A stretch of DNA of 21,069 bases. Origin: Anaerolineae bacterium (lineage in GTDB: Bacteria; Chloroflexota; Anaerolineae; B4-G1; SLSP01). The notes under the pieces are model-generated. The model saw nothing but the letters and a program-made list of their open reading frames with translations, did not search any database and was not told where the DNA came from. The stretch is taken from contig JAFGSL010000554.1 of NCBI GenBank assembly GCA_016934645.1, positions 1 through 21,069 on the forward strand, read 5' to 3'. The position numbers and the translations under genes were made by a program. Positions 1 to 7,569 of this stretch are shown here, one piece after another. The number at the start of each line of letters is the position of its first letter. Position 1 is the first letter of the stretch.

Positions 1-23
1 AATCCGGACTGGATGAGCTTACC

Positions 24-47
24 CCCATTTGTTAGACCACAAATGGG
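24..47. repeat. Perfect 9-bp inverted repeat across the transposase stop codon
   Basis: CCCATTTGT at 24-32 and ACAAATGGG at 39-47 are perfect complements with a 6-base loop. The structure overlaps the last codons and stop of the transposase remnant. It could be part of the IS end or a hairpin limiting readthrough. No T-run follows in either direction, so an intrinsic terminator is not supported. Confidence 0.5.
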
Positions 48-175
48 TTAGAATAAGTTAAAACGGGGACGCTGTCATCTCGCTCCTTAGCCCCGTAATG
101 GACCTTAACAGGCGTTGCATAGTTCGGGCTCTGATGCGGTCGCTCCTGGTTGTAGAATCGGAAGTACCGCTCCAG
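32..175 (-). mobile_element. C-terminal remnant of an IS3-type transposase, fused in frame to a MalT-like gene
   Basis: The last ~45 codons read YFRFYNQERPHQS...ATPVKVHYG, matching the conserved end of IS3-family DDE transposases (YNxERPHQSLGYRTPAEV). The stop is TAA at 34-32. Upstream of the Tyr codon at about 166 the same frame continues as MalT-like sequence, so the rest of the transposase, including its catalytic residues, is absent. A clean IS insertion would place an IS end at the border, not the middle of its ORF; this is therefore a secondary deletion or recombination product. Leu-Glu-Arg precedes the join in both families, so the bases at 167-175 could belong to either side. The outer IS terminus cannot be placed with confidence in positions 1-31. 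Confidence 0.75.
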
Positions 176-1030
176 GATCGAAGTTCGAAGTAGAAAGGAT
201 TGAACCTCCGGCGTCTGGCTGTGGAGCACTTCCTCCGTGAGATATTCCAAAATTTAGTGATGCGTGCCTGTAAAGGCGGAGACAAAAGCCGACGAATCTG
301 TACAGTTTTGCAGTGCCAGCGCGGCCAATTGCAGGCCCACAATCCAGCCCTCGGTGCGCTCTTCCAACGTCGTGATGTTTTCTGGGGACAGATTCAGATG
401 CAACACCTCGTTCAGCAGCGTCATTGTTTCCGCGGCGGTGAATCGCAAATCGTTGGCGCGTATCTCCGTCAGCCGACGTCTGGCGCGCAACCGGGCCAGA
501 GGCAACGGCGGATCGGCGCGGGTTGACAGCGCCAGGTGCAGTTGCGGCGGCTGATGATCAAGCAGGAACGCTACCCCTTCGCGGATAGCCGGTGTATGAA
601 TGACGTGATAATCGTCCAGAACCAGGATGATCTGCGTGGGCAAGTCCGCCAGTTCGTTGAGCAAAGTTGTCAAAATCGTCGGCGTGTGGGGCGATTGAGG
701 GAGTTGTAAGAGTTCCAGCGTATCCTGCCCAAATTCGGCTTCGGTGTCCGTGCGGAGCGCAGTCTGCAGCGCCGCAACCACGTAAGTCCAGAAGCGTGCC
801 GCGTCGTTATCGTCTTCATCCAGTGAAAGCCATCCGACCGGGACGCCGCACTTGGAGGCGCAATCGCTCAACAACGTGGATTTGCCGAATCCGGCAGGCG
901 CTGAGATGAGGGTGAGTTTATGACCGGCATCTAGCGCCTGCCGCAAGCGCGCCAGTAACCGGGGGCGGGCTACCAATTCAGAGCGGATGGGCGGCAGGTA
1001 AAGCTTGGTCTTTAGCAACGGCACGTTCAT
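167..1030 (-). pseudogene. MalT-like LuxR regulator, 5' part only: ATPase head with premature TAA
   Basis: The reading frame begins NVPLLKTKLYLPP, the usual start of MalT-type (STAND NTPase) LuxR-family activators. Walker A is APAGFGKST at residues 44-52 and Walker B IILVLDD near 134-140; the arginine-rich LSTRADPPLPLARLR segment and the EERTEGWIVGLQLAAL motif follow. The frame is stopped by TAA at 256-254, where relatives have Tyr (the context HHxILEYLTEEVL corresponds to HRYILDYLVEEVL). The same frame then continues to SILER before running into the IS3 transposase remnant. The rest of a ~900-residue protein, including the TPR-like region and the HTH, is missing. Start: ATG at 1030, or GTG at 1024, which better suits an AGAAG at 1036-1032. 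Without the HTH it cannot work as a transcription activator. Confidence 0.85.
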
Positions 1031-1073
1031 TCTTCTATACTATGCAACATACACAAGAGAAACAATACCGTAT

Positions 1074-1101
1074 ATTATATCTAAATTGCAGACAAGGGCA
1101 A
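1074..1101 (-). promoter_or_regulatory. Candidate sigma70-type promoter of the broken MalT-like gene
   Basis: On the minus strand TTGCCC (1101-1096), a 16-base spacer and a perfect TATAAT (1079-1074) precede the MalT-like start by about 37 bases. The region is AT-rich compared with its surroundings. It lies directly after the stop of the CPBP protease gene, so the regulator was probably a separate transcription unit. Confidence 0.55.
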
Positions 1102-1102
1102 T

Positions 1103-1945
1103 TCACTGAACGCGCCGGCGATACATCCCCCACCCAATGATGACGATGACGATCATGCTCAAAATGCCATGCATCCCCGGTGTAAACAAAAGCTCGGTCG
1201 TTGACTGCACGCGCGCATAACCGCCGGTCAATAAGGTGAGGATGATGGCGTTGCTCACGGCGTGCATCAACACCGCAGGCCACACGGAACCGGTCAACAG
1301 GCGGATTTCACCAAAGGCAATGCTCGCGGCGACGAGACCCAGGATGGTAAACAGGATGAATACGATCAGGTTTTGGGATGTGTAGAGCCGGATTTCTGAC
1401 GCATTCAGCAGGCCCAGATAGTAAGGCAGATGCCAGATACCCCAGATTGCGCCGGTGATGAGGTGTGCTGTGACGTTGGGTAGCGCCAATTTCGCCAGCT
1501 TGGGCGTCAGATAACCACGCCAGCCGAATTCCTCGAAGATGTTCCTGACAAAGTTGAAGACCAGCGCACTCAGCAATACCGGTACAAAGACGACAGCTTT
1601 GTCGCCGCTGAAGTCAAACGTAATGCCCCCGGACATCGCGCCGACGAGCAAGACCAATCCCACCGCCACCGGATAGATCAGCACGCTGAGTGCGTAGTCC
1701 AGGCTGTTCCCTTTGAATTTGGGCTTGAAGCCCAGGTCTTGCCAGCCATCGCCGCCAAAAAGCCGCAGCGCAACACAAACGACGAGAGGACTGATAACAA
1801 AGATCAATGAACCGAGATCCCGGCTTTCGGCTGAACCGCCTGATGCGCCGACGAGCCAACCCAGCCAGCCAAGAGCGATGACCAAAACCGTGAAAACCAC
1901 GACATTGCGGATGATATGAGAGTGAGTTTGTGATGTGTTTTCCAT
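1103..1945 (-). CDS. CPBP-family (Abi/CAAX-like) intramembrane metalloprotease
   Basis: This is a ~280-residue integral membrane protein with the three CPBP signatures: EEFGWRG (E138, E139, R143), GIWHLPYY (H172) and LMHAVSN (H228, N232). In characterised relatives (Rce1, bacterial Abi proteins) these residues form a glutamate/histidine proteolytic centre inside the membrane. About seven to eight hydrophobic segments are visible. I chose ATG 1945 rather than the upstream in-frame ATG at 2011 because GGAGGAG lies 6 bases before it (in ATCGGAGGAGAC) and the extra 22 residues are not membrane-like. It is the last gene of the minus-strand group 3040-1103. The substrate is unknown. Family members act in prenyl-protein maturation, bacteriocin self-immunity or regulated proteolysis, and nothing here decides between them. 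Confidence 0.88.
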   Translation of the reverse strand: MENTSQTHSHIIRNVVVFTVLVIALGWLGWLVGASGGSAESRDLGSLIFVISPLVVCVALRLFGGDGWQDLGFKPKFKGNSLDYALSVLIYPVAVGLVLLVGAMSGGITFDFSGDKAVVFVPVLLSALVFNFVRNIFEEFGWRGYLTPKLAKLALPNVTAHLITGAIWGIWHLPYYLGLLNASEIRLYTSQNLIVFILFTILGLVAASIAFGEIRLLTGSVWPAVLMHAVSNAIILTLLTGGYARVQSTTELLFTPGMHGILSMIVIVIIGWGMYRRRVQ

Positions 1946-1976
1946 GTCTCCTCCGATTTTTGAAACGGCGACAATA

Positions 1977-2016
1977 GAAACGTGATGAGTCACTCCTGCT
2001 TTACCCATCACGTCTC
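1977..2016. repeat. Inverted repeat upstream of the CPBP gene (possible operator or attenuating hairpin)
   Basis: GAAACGTGATG at 1977-1987 and CATCACGTCTC at 2006-2016 are complementary at 10 of 11 positions, separated by 18 bases. The repeat lies between the stop of the 177-residue membrane protein gene and the ribosome site of the CPBP gene. Either a dimeric regulator site or an intercistronic hairpin would fit. There is no T-run, so I do not call a terminator. Confidence 0.45.
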
Positions 2017-2032
2017 ACGTTCTACAAACCCT

Positions 2033-2566
2033 TTACCCGAACAGCAGCCCCATCGTCGGGAGAAGCAACGCCAGGAAGAAAACGATGCCCAGTACCCAGT
2101 TGAGCCATTTTTTCTCCGGGTGAGCGACCCAGTAGAAGGTGACGGCGGACAGTAAAAGGGATTGTACATAAATCTCGATTTGTCCCGTCATATGGGCGGA
2201 AAACGGCAGCGTCGTAAAGATCAGTCCTTCGATAGAGCCCGGCGCCGGGCCAAAAGGCGTGATGATACCGATGATAAGCAGGACGGCCCACGCGATCAGC
2301 CAACCGTTTTTCTTGTTGAATAATGTCTCGCGCAGCAAGTAGAACGCGATACCGAACAACGCCCCACGGATAGGCTGAAATAGCGGTCCGGCGATCACCA
2401 GTGGCTCCGTCGTCTGGCGCATCAACAGGCGCAGACTGGTTTCCGCATATTGTGTGCTGTAATCGATGACGGCGTAGGCCAGCATCCCCACCAGGAAATA
2501 GGTGACGGTGTGAACCACAGCCGTTTTGAGTGTGATGCCCCAGAAAGTCAGTTGATTGTTTTTCAT
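2033..2566 (-). CDS. Uncharacterised multi-pass membrane protein, 177 aa
   Basis: The protein begins MKNNQLTFWGITLK and has about four to five hydrophobic helices: residues ~12-34, ~60-80, ~88-103, ~135-147 and ~155-176. It contains a proline-rich loop (TPFGPAPGSIEG) near the middle. I recognise no catalytic motif or family. GGAGGAG lies 6 bases before the ATG at 2566, so translation is well supported. The gene is 25 bases downstream of the 60-residue membrane protein gene and 87 bases upstream of the CPBP protease, all in one direction, which suggests co-transcription. It might be a partner or substrate of that protease; this is inference only. Confidence 0.75.
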   Translation of the reverse strand: MKNNQLTFWGITLKTAVVHTVTYFLVGMLAYAVIDYSTQYAETSLRLLMRQTTEPLVIAGPLFQPIRGALFGIAFYLLRETLFNKKNGWLIAWAVLLIIGIITPFGPAPGSIEGLIFTTLPFSAHMTGQIEIYVQSLLLSAVTFYWVAHPEKKWLNWVLGIVFFLALLLPTMGLLFG

Positions 2567-2591
2567 CTCTTCTCCTCCCCTATGGGGTCCT

Positions 2592-2774
2592 TTACTGAGC
2601 CTTCTCTGTACCCTGAAGCGCAGCCAGTGCCAGGGCGAACAGCCCGATGCCCAGCAGCGTCACACCCGTCGCCGGCGTGATAGCGCTCAAGATGCCCAGC
2701 GCGACTGCGGCGACTCCCATCCCCAATGCGACGGCCTTCAAAATCAACGTAACGGTTCCTTTGTTCTGGTTCAT
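2592..2774 (-). CDS. Small two-helix membrane protein, 60 aa
   Basis: After a short polar start (MNQNKGTV) there are two hydrophobic segments, roughly residues 8-30 and 38-53, joined by a short SAITPATG turn, and a polar tail ending GTEKAQ. A strong AGGAGGG lies 7 bases before the ATG at 2774. No known family is recognised. Its size and hairpin topology resemble small membrane accessory subunits. The gene sits between a small soluble protein gene (30 bases upstream) and the 177-residue membrane protein gene (25 bases downstream), in what looks like one operon. Confidence 0.7.
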   Translation of the reverse strand: MNQNKGTVTLILKAVALGMGVAAVALGILSAITPATGVTLLGIGLFALALAALQGTEKAQ

Positions 2775-2803
2775 GATTATCCCTCCTTAGTGGACTTGAT
2801 AGG

Positions 2804-3040
2804 TTATGATGAGGTGTGATTCTCTGTGGGATCCCATACACGGTCACAGGCAATGAGCGCAACGCCCATATTGTGGAGCTTGAGGAGCAACCCGTGGAGT
2901 GCGGACTGATCTTCGACCGGGCCAGTCAGCGTGGTGGTGCCATCCGGCATCTGCGTCAACGCCATCCCGTCAAACCACTCCGACCACTCGTCGCCCAGAT
3001 GCCCCTCAACGCGGATACAATAGATTTCGGGTTCTCTCAT
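2804..3040 (-). CDS. Small conserved soluble protein, 78 aa, function unknown
   Basis: The sequence MREPEIYCIRVEGHLGDEW...TTLTGPVEDQSALHGLLLKLHNMGVAL resembles a family of short Chloroflexota proteins I have seen as hypothetical, with a conserved DQxALHGLLxKxxxxG motif. No catalytic function is known to me. I chose ATG 3040 over the upstream in-frame ATG at 3073 because GAAGGG lies 7 bases before it and the family similarity begins there. It is the first gene of the minus-strand operon that continues with two membrane proteins and the CPBP protease. The pattern of an aromatic/charged beta-strand-like half followed by an amphipathic helix suggests a compact alpha/beta domain. Confidence 0.72.
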   Translation of the reverse strand: MREPEIYCIRVEGHLGDEWSEWFDGMALTQMPDGTTTLTGPVEDQSALHGLLLKLHNMGVALIACDRVWDPTENHTSS

Positions 3041-3100
3041 CGCTATTCCCTTCTCATCGTGAATGACGTTCATAGTATGCCAGATTCACACACGAAAGTC

Positions 3101-3158
3101 ATCATTCAGAGGAATGATTCAAGGGGATGATTGAAGAGGATGAACGGCTCATCCTTTT
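3101..3158. promoter_or_regulatory. Repeat-rich divergent intergenic control region
   Basis: Between the divergent genes at 3040 (minus) and 3263 (plus) there is an inverted repeat ATCATT (3101-3106) / AATGAT (3113-3118), then imperfect direct repeats at a 13-14 base period (GAATGATT at 3112, GATGATT at 3126, GATGAAC at 3139). A hairpin follows: AGGATGA (3137-3143), loop ACGGC, TCATCCT (3149-3155), ending in TTTT at 3155-3158. This could be a multi-site operator, or the hairpin could be a small terminator that insulates the plus-strand gene. Which of these it is cannot be decided by reading. Confidence 0.4.
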
Positions 3159-3202
3159 GGGTGATAAAAAACGCTCCCGGACATATCTGAGAACGCCATC
3201 GA

Positions 3203-3232
3203 TTTTCGCCCGCCCGGAAATAGGACTATAAT
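3203..3232 (+). promoter_or_regulatory. Candidate promoter of the enolase-superfamily dehydratase gene
   Basis: A perfect TATAAT lies at 3227-3232, about 30 bases before the ATG at 3263. The -35 is weak: TTTTCG at 3203-3208 with an 18-base spacer. A poor -35 and a strong -10 would fit an activator-dependent promoter, and the repeats at 3101-3158 lie just upstream. Confidence 0.5.
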
Positions 3233-3262
3233 ACCCCCATCTCCAACTGTAAAGGACAGAAC

Positions 3263-4384
3263 ATGAAAATCACACGTATTTGCATCTATAAACCTCAAAA
3301 ACTCAACCGCACGTTTAATCAAAGCAACTACGTCGTCACCGTAGAAACCGACACCGGCATCGTCGGCATCGGAGAAGGCGGCACGCCTGACACGCTGACG
3401 CAGTGTGCACAGATGCTCATTGGCGAGGACCCGCGCCGAAGCCACCATCTCTGGCAGATGATGTATCGCGGCTGGTTTTACCCCGCTGGACGCGAGAAAC
3501 TGCACGCCCTCGGCGCGCTCGACTTGGCGCTTTGGGACATCAAAGGCAAAGCACTCAACACGCCTGTCTACGATCTGCTGGGCGGTCTTACCCGCGATTA
3601 TATGGAATGTTACGCCACCGGTTTCCGTCATCCCGGCACGCTGGCCGAAAAGGCCAAAGCCTGTATCGACGCAGGACTCCGCGCGTTCCGCATCGGTGCG
3701 GGGGATGGGCCGGGGCCATTCAACGCACGCCAGCAGGTCAACCGAGCCTACGAACAAAGCCGGATCGTCAGCGAGGCAGTCGGTGATGGGGACTGGGCCA
3801 TTGACTTTCACACACGCTTTGACCTAGCCGACGCAGTACGGCTGGCCAACCTGCTGGAACCCCTGAACCCGTTTTTCTGCGAGGACCCACTGCGCAGCGA
3901 GAACCCAGCGGTGCTGGCGGCCTTCCGTCAGCAGACCAAAGTCCCCGTGGCCGTGGGGGAACAATTCGGCGACCGCTGGGACGTCAACGAGCTGATCGAA
4001 AACCATCTCATCGACTACACGCGCGTCACGCTGCCCAACGTAGGTGGCATCACAGAGATGGTGAAGATCGCCGCGTTGTGCGAAACGCACTACATCGGGA
4101 TGATCCCGCACTTCACCGGGCCTATCAGCGTGGCGGCATTAGTACACGTATTTGCCTCACAACCCGTACCAGCGGTGATGGAGCTGGCCGGGGGCGTGTA
4201 TGCATTGCCCACGCACTTAACGAAGGCCGCCAACTTCCACGACGGAAAACTCTGGCCAGTGGACCGCCCCGGTCTGGGTGTGGATTTCAACCCCGAAGCG
4301 GCGGAGCTGGTCGGCGAGATCACGGAGAAAGATGCACCCATCCCTATGCTATATCGCCCGGATGGTTCGATCACAAATTGGTAA
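3263..4384 (+). CDS. Enolase-superfamily sugar-acid dehydratase, D-galactonate dehydratase-like
   Basis: This 373-residue protein has the two-domain mandelate racemase/muconate lactonizing enzyme layout: an N-terminal capping domain (YVVTVETDTGIVGIGEGG) and a (beta/alpha)8 barrel. Metal ligands are D181 (in DFHTRF), E207 (in FCEDP) and E233 (in VGEQFG). H183 and H283 (in IPHFTGP) are the expected acid/base residues. This D-x-H...E...E...H spacing equals that of E. coli D-galactonate dehydratase as I remember it (D183, H185, E209, E235, H285), shifted by two. The KxK motif of the racemase subgroup is replaced by FRIG. It should dehydrate an aldonic acid to a 2-keto-3-deoxy acid, but the exact sugar is not readable. 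Start ATG 3263 has AAAGGA 6 bases upstream. It is convergent with the LuxR remnant, 16 bases away. Confidence 0.85.
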   Translation: MKITRICIYKPQKLNRTFNQSNYVVTVETDTGIVGIGEGGTPDTLTQCAQMLIGEDPRRSHHLWQMMYRGWFYPAGREKLHALGALDLALWDIKGKALNTPVYDLLGGLTRDYMECYATGFRHPGTLAEKAKACIDAGLRAFRIGAGDGPGPFNARQQVNRAYEQSRIVSEAVGDGDWAIDFHTRFDLADAVRLANLLEPLNPFFCEDPLRSENPAVLAAFRQQTKVPVAVGEQFGDRWDVNELIENHLIDYTRVTLPNVGGITEMVKIAALCETHYIGMIPHFTGPISVAALVHVFASQPVPAVMELAGGVYALPTHLTKAANFHDGKLWPVDRPGLGVDFNPEAAELVGEITEKDAPIPMLYRPDGSITNW

Positions 4385-4400
4385 GAGATAGACATATTCT

Positions 4401-6557
4401 CTATATCAAGTCTAACGCCCGCGCTTTTGCCACCGCCTCGGTGCGGTTGCCCACGTCTAACTTGCCATAGATGTTGCGCGCATGCGTCTTGACGGTGTTG
4501 ATAGACACAACTAGCTTTTCGGCGATGGCGCGGTTCGTCATCCCCGTGGCGATGAGATGCAGCAGTTCCAGTTCACGTTCGCTGAGGGGGTCGATTAGGG
4601 GTTGTGGGGGATGGATTGTGGGTTGTGGGATGGAGTCGAGTTGCGTTTGAGGGAATGCCGCTAACAGGATATTCCCGTATGGAGACAAATCAGAAGGAGT
4701 AGCGCTGAGTTGTCGCAGTAACGTCTGCATCGGTTGTCCCATATCCACAAAAACGCGGATGTACCCCTCCGGCGCGGCGAGGGTGAGGGCGCGGCGAAGC
4801 GTCGCCAGGGCTGCCTGTGGCTGAGATTGCGCGGATTGCGCCAACGCCAATAAAGCCAGACACTCGATGGCACGACCAGTATACTCGTTTTGGACGGTAG
4901 CCGCGCACAAGCGCTCGAGCAGATGTGTGGCTTGCTGGGGCTCTCCTGTCACAATGTAGGCATGGGCGAGAATGATGAACTCGCTTTCGCGCAGATAGAC
5001 AAAGTCACTATCGGCCCGCAGGTCCGTCTGCTGCATCCAGGCCTTAACGGCATCCAGTTCATTCCGTCGTATCCACAGCCATGCTCGCTGCGCTTGAAGC
5101 CGTGTCCGCCCCCATGGCGCTTGCGACGCCGCGATGCGCGCTTCCATATCCTGCAGGAGAGCGTGCGCCTGTGTCCAATTGCTCTGCGCAGCCAGAACCT
5201 GGCTCAGCCCAAGTGTGCCGGACGCCAATGTCTCCCAGTGCGTCCATGGCTGAGCCAGCGCGATGCCCTGCTGCAAGCACGCTTCTGCGGCGGCTAGGTC
5301 GTTGAATTCATAGAGGATATGACCCAGCCCGGTGTGCGCGATACCCGACAGTTGTGAGGGGAGCGCGGCGGCTTCTTCCGTATATTGGATTGCCTGACGA
5401 TAGATCTCGGCCGCCTGCTTTAACTTCCCCTGAACCTGCAACACCTGCGCCAGATGACTTGCTGACAAAGGGATGAGGTGCCAATTCCCGATCTGGCGAT
5501 TGACCCGTAGCGCACGCTGGAACTGCTCTGTAGCTTGACGCATATCGCCGCTGAATTCGTAGGCCAAGCCCATGTTAAAGGTGATGATCCCCTGCAATGC
5601 AGCATACTTGTCGGGACACGCAATTTTCGCCTCGCCATCCAAGTAGTGCAGCGCCTGCTGCGAAAGCGCCAACACGCGCGCTAAATCCGAATAGTGAAAA
5701 GCGACATTGGCGCGGATGCTTGCAATTTCAGCCAGCGTGCATCGCGCCGCAGGTGTCGCAGCAAGACTCGACGTAGAGTCGTCGGCGGTCATACCAAGGA
5801 TGTGTTCTACATCCTGTAGATGAGGTTCTACTTTGTCGGGCTGGCTGCTGGCGAGGAAAATCCAGGCGTAAGCCATACTCAGGTTCGTCGTCCTGCGCAC
5901 CAACGTCTCGGGCAGCACATCCAGCCAACCTCGCAGGGTGGTCAGGCTGTACGCGCCTATCATATCCATCGCCGAATCCTTAAGCATCGCAACAACGCGC
6001 ATAAAATCGTCAATCCGCAACGCGTGCTGGATGGCTTGAGCCATATCCCCGCCGCGCTCGTACCATCCGCTGGCCTGACGGTGCAGGCCTGCGATTGCTT
6101 CCGGCGCGTACGTCCGTTGGAGATGTGCGCACAACACGTCCTGGAAGAGGTGATGATAGCGATACCAGCATTGCTCATCGTCGAGGGCCACGACAAAGAC
6201 GTTCTCCCTTTCCAGGCGCTCCAACATCGCTCGCCCATCGCCCCGCCCGGTCAACGCGTCGCACAGCGCGCCGCAAAGCCGGTCGAGTACCGAAGTTTTT
6301 AACAGAAAGCTCTGTACCGCTTCCGGCTGCTGCGTGAAAACCTCCTCGATGAGATAACTCAGAATGTGACGGTGGCTACCGGTAAAAGCCGCGATAAAGC
6401 CAGCGAGATCGACCCGATCCCGCATCGCCATTGCAGCAACCTGCAATCCGGCAATCCAGCCCTCGGTACGGGCTTCCAGGGCCGCCACGTCGGCCGGGGA
6501 TAAATCGAGGCGCAGCACCTCATTGAGGAATGTAGCAACCTCCTGCTGACGGAACAT
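4401..6557 (-). pseudogene. MalT/LuxR-type regulator lacking its N-terminal ATPase domain
   Basis: The C-terminal ~715 residues of a MalT-like activator are present: a winged-helix part (EARTEGWIAGLQVAA, VLDRLCGALCDALTG, YRYHHLFQDVL), a long TPR-like superhelix, and a LuxR HTH at the extreme C-terminus (PLSERELELL...NTVKTHARNIYGKLDV). Family proteins begin with an ATPase head containing Walker A and B. Here homology starts abruptly at about QQEVATFLNEV (near 6550), immediately after sequence from an L,D-transpeptidase gene in another frame. The frame stays open up to 6746, but those residues are not MalT-like. ATG 6557 is the first possible start near the join, without a well-placed ribosome site. 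The HTH is intact, so a constitutive or dominant fragment is conceivable if it is translated; more likely this is a decaying gene. Confidence 0.82.
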
Positions 6558-7323
6558 CCTCGATATAGTAACCGGCTCCCGCCATATCGTCAATACGAAA
6601 CTTGATCCAGATGCGAAACTGTCCGGTAGGAGTTGGCGTCGCGGGCAATCCCGTTGAGACCAAATAAGTCTGTACAATCGCGCCGTTCTCGTAGGCGCGC
6701 AATGTCTGTTCCGATAGATCGACATCGATCCAGCGAATTTCGTCAATCTGCTCTGGCGTTGCCGGGGGAAGAATGGTGTCTGGCGCGTAGCCGGCTTCAG
6801 GGGCGGGAAAATCGCTCACAATAGCTACGTTTTCGGCATTTTTGGTTGTGACGATGCCGCCGTAGACCCATCCAGAATCGCCTTCGATGTCGATTTTCCA
6901 CCAATCGTTATAGCGCCCGGTAACTGCAGCGTGAGTGCCGGGTTCCAGGAAAGCGAACTTCTCGTGATACGTACTCGGCCCGCGACGGACGTTCACACCG
7001 TTAGGACCGGTGATAAGACTAGGTCCGCTGTGTGCAGGGACAGGTGTCGGCGCCATCATTGTAGGTGTAAAAAGGACAGGCGTGGTTGGCTCTATTTGCT
7101 CTTGAGAAGGGAGCGGTGAACGAGAATCGTCCGCTTCCGAGGTAGCCGTAACCGTCGGCGTTGCCATCGGCATTGCCTGAACTTCCGTCGGCGCGAAAAT
7201 GGATGAAAATGCAAACCCAATCTTCGCGACCAAGACAAATACGAAAACCAGGATGGCCAGCATCCATACGCATTTCATCAGGTTGAACAGGTTGTTGATG
7301 GTAGGTCGTGTTTCTATAAACAT
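6520..7323 (-). pseudogene. SH3b/YkuD L,D-transpeptidase, truncated before the catalytic cysteine
   Basis: From ATG 7323 (GGAGAG 9 bases upstream) the protein has a cytoplasmic start, one membrane anchor (about residues 14-40), a Thr/Pro-rich linker, a bacterial SH3 domain (GPNGVNVRRGPS...WWKIDIEGDSGWVYGG) and the first half of a YkuD domain (RWIDVDLSEQTLRAYENG...TPTPTGQFRIW...DDMAGAGYY). The expected HG and SHGCVN catalytic motifs are missing. Homology stops at about EDVP (6550) and nine unrelated residues follow to a TGA at 6522-6520, where the DNA has become MalT-like. The enzyme would have made 3-3 crosslinks in peptidoglycan or anchored proteins; this version cannot be active. An upstream in-frame start at 7428 exists but has no family support. 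Confidence 0.85.
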
Positions 7324-7464
7324 TCTAATACTCTCCGGTGTTGGTAAATACTTTTTGTCCGCCACTGTGCTGTTTCGCTCTAATAGACACCTGGATTGAC
7401 CGTTGTGTTCCCGAAATCGCCTGGGCAACGGGTGTGTTTTCGACTGTCCCTATGGAGAGTTTTC

Positions 7465-7486
7465 ATCCTGGTCAAGTGACCAGGAT
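7465..7486. promoter_or_regulatory. Near-perfect 22-bp palindrome, candidate operator
   Basis: ATCCTGGTCA (7465-7474) and TGACCAGGAT (7477-7486) are perfect complements around a 2-base centre. Ten-base arms with a two-base centre are typical of a dimeric HTH regulator site. It ends 18 bases before the -35 of the promoter for the GNAT operon and lies 142 bases upstream of the divergent transpeptidase gene. A half-site-like ATCCTG recurs at 7491-7496. No regulator of a fitting type is intact in the window. Confidence 0.6.
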
Positions 7487-7504
7487 CACAATCCTGACAT
7501 GCAA

Positions 7505-7532
7505 TTGACTTCTTTATGCAGGTGAGTATCTT
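7505..7532 (+). promoter_or_regulatory. Candidate sigma70-type promoter of the GNAT-epimerase-DapA-hydrolase operon
   Basis: TTGACT (7505-7510), a 16-base spacer and TATCTT (7527-7532) give an expected start near 7539, 31 bases before the ATG of the acetyltransferase. The palindrome at 7465-7486 sits just upstream, where an activator would usually bind. The divergent interval 7324-7569 holds no other gene-like sequence. Confidence 0.55.
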
Positions 7533-7569
7533 ATCCCTAAAACCTGATGGATGAGATGAGGGATTCTCC

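Noticed and set aside
3149..3811. A long open frame (220 codons) on the minus strand opposite the dehydratase gene
   Set aside because: It is antisense to a gene with a complete set of catalytic residues, has no family resemblance, and its openness follows from codon bias of the real gene.
4385..4402. AGAGA/TCTCT hairpin between the convergent dehydratase and LuxR fragment as a bidirectional terminator
   Set aside because: A 5-bp AT-rich stem without T-runs is too weak to call.
254..6557. The two MalT-like fragments as halves of one split gene
   Set aside because: They overlap in family coordinates (both contain LNEVL...LSP...EARTEGWI/EERTEGWI and the QSFLLxTSxL region) and differ in sequence there, so they derive from two separate genes.
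6558..6746. The 63 residues upstream of the LuxR fragment as its true N-terminus
   Set aside because: They are an out-of-frame reading of the transpeptidase gene, have no MalT similarity, and have no supporting ribosome site.
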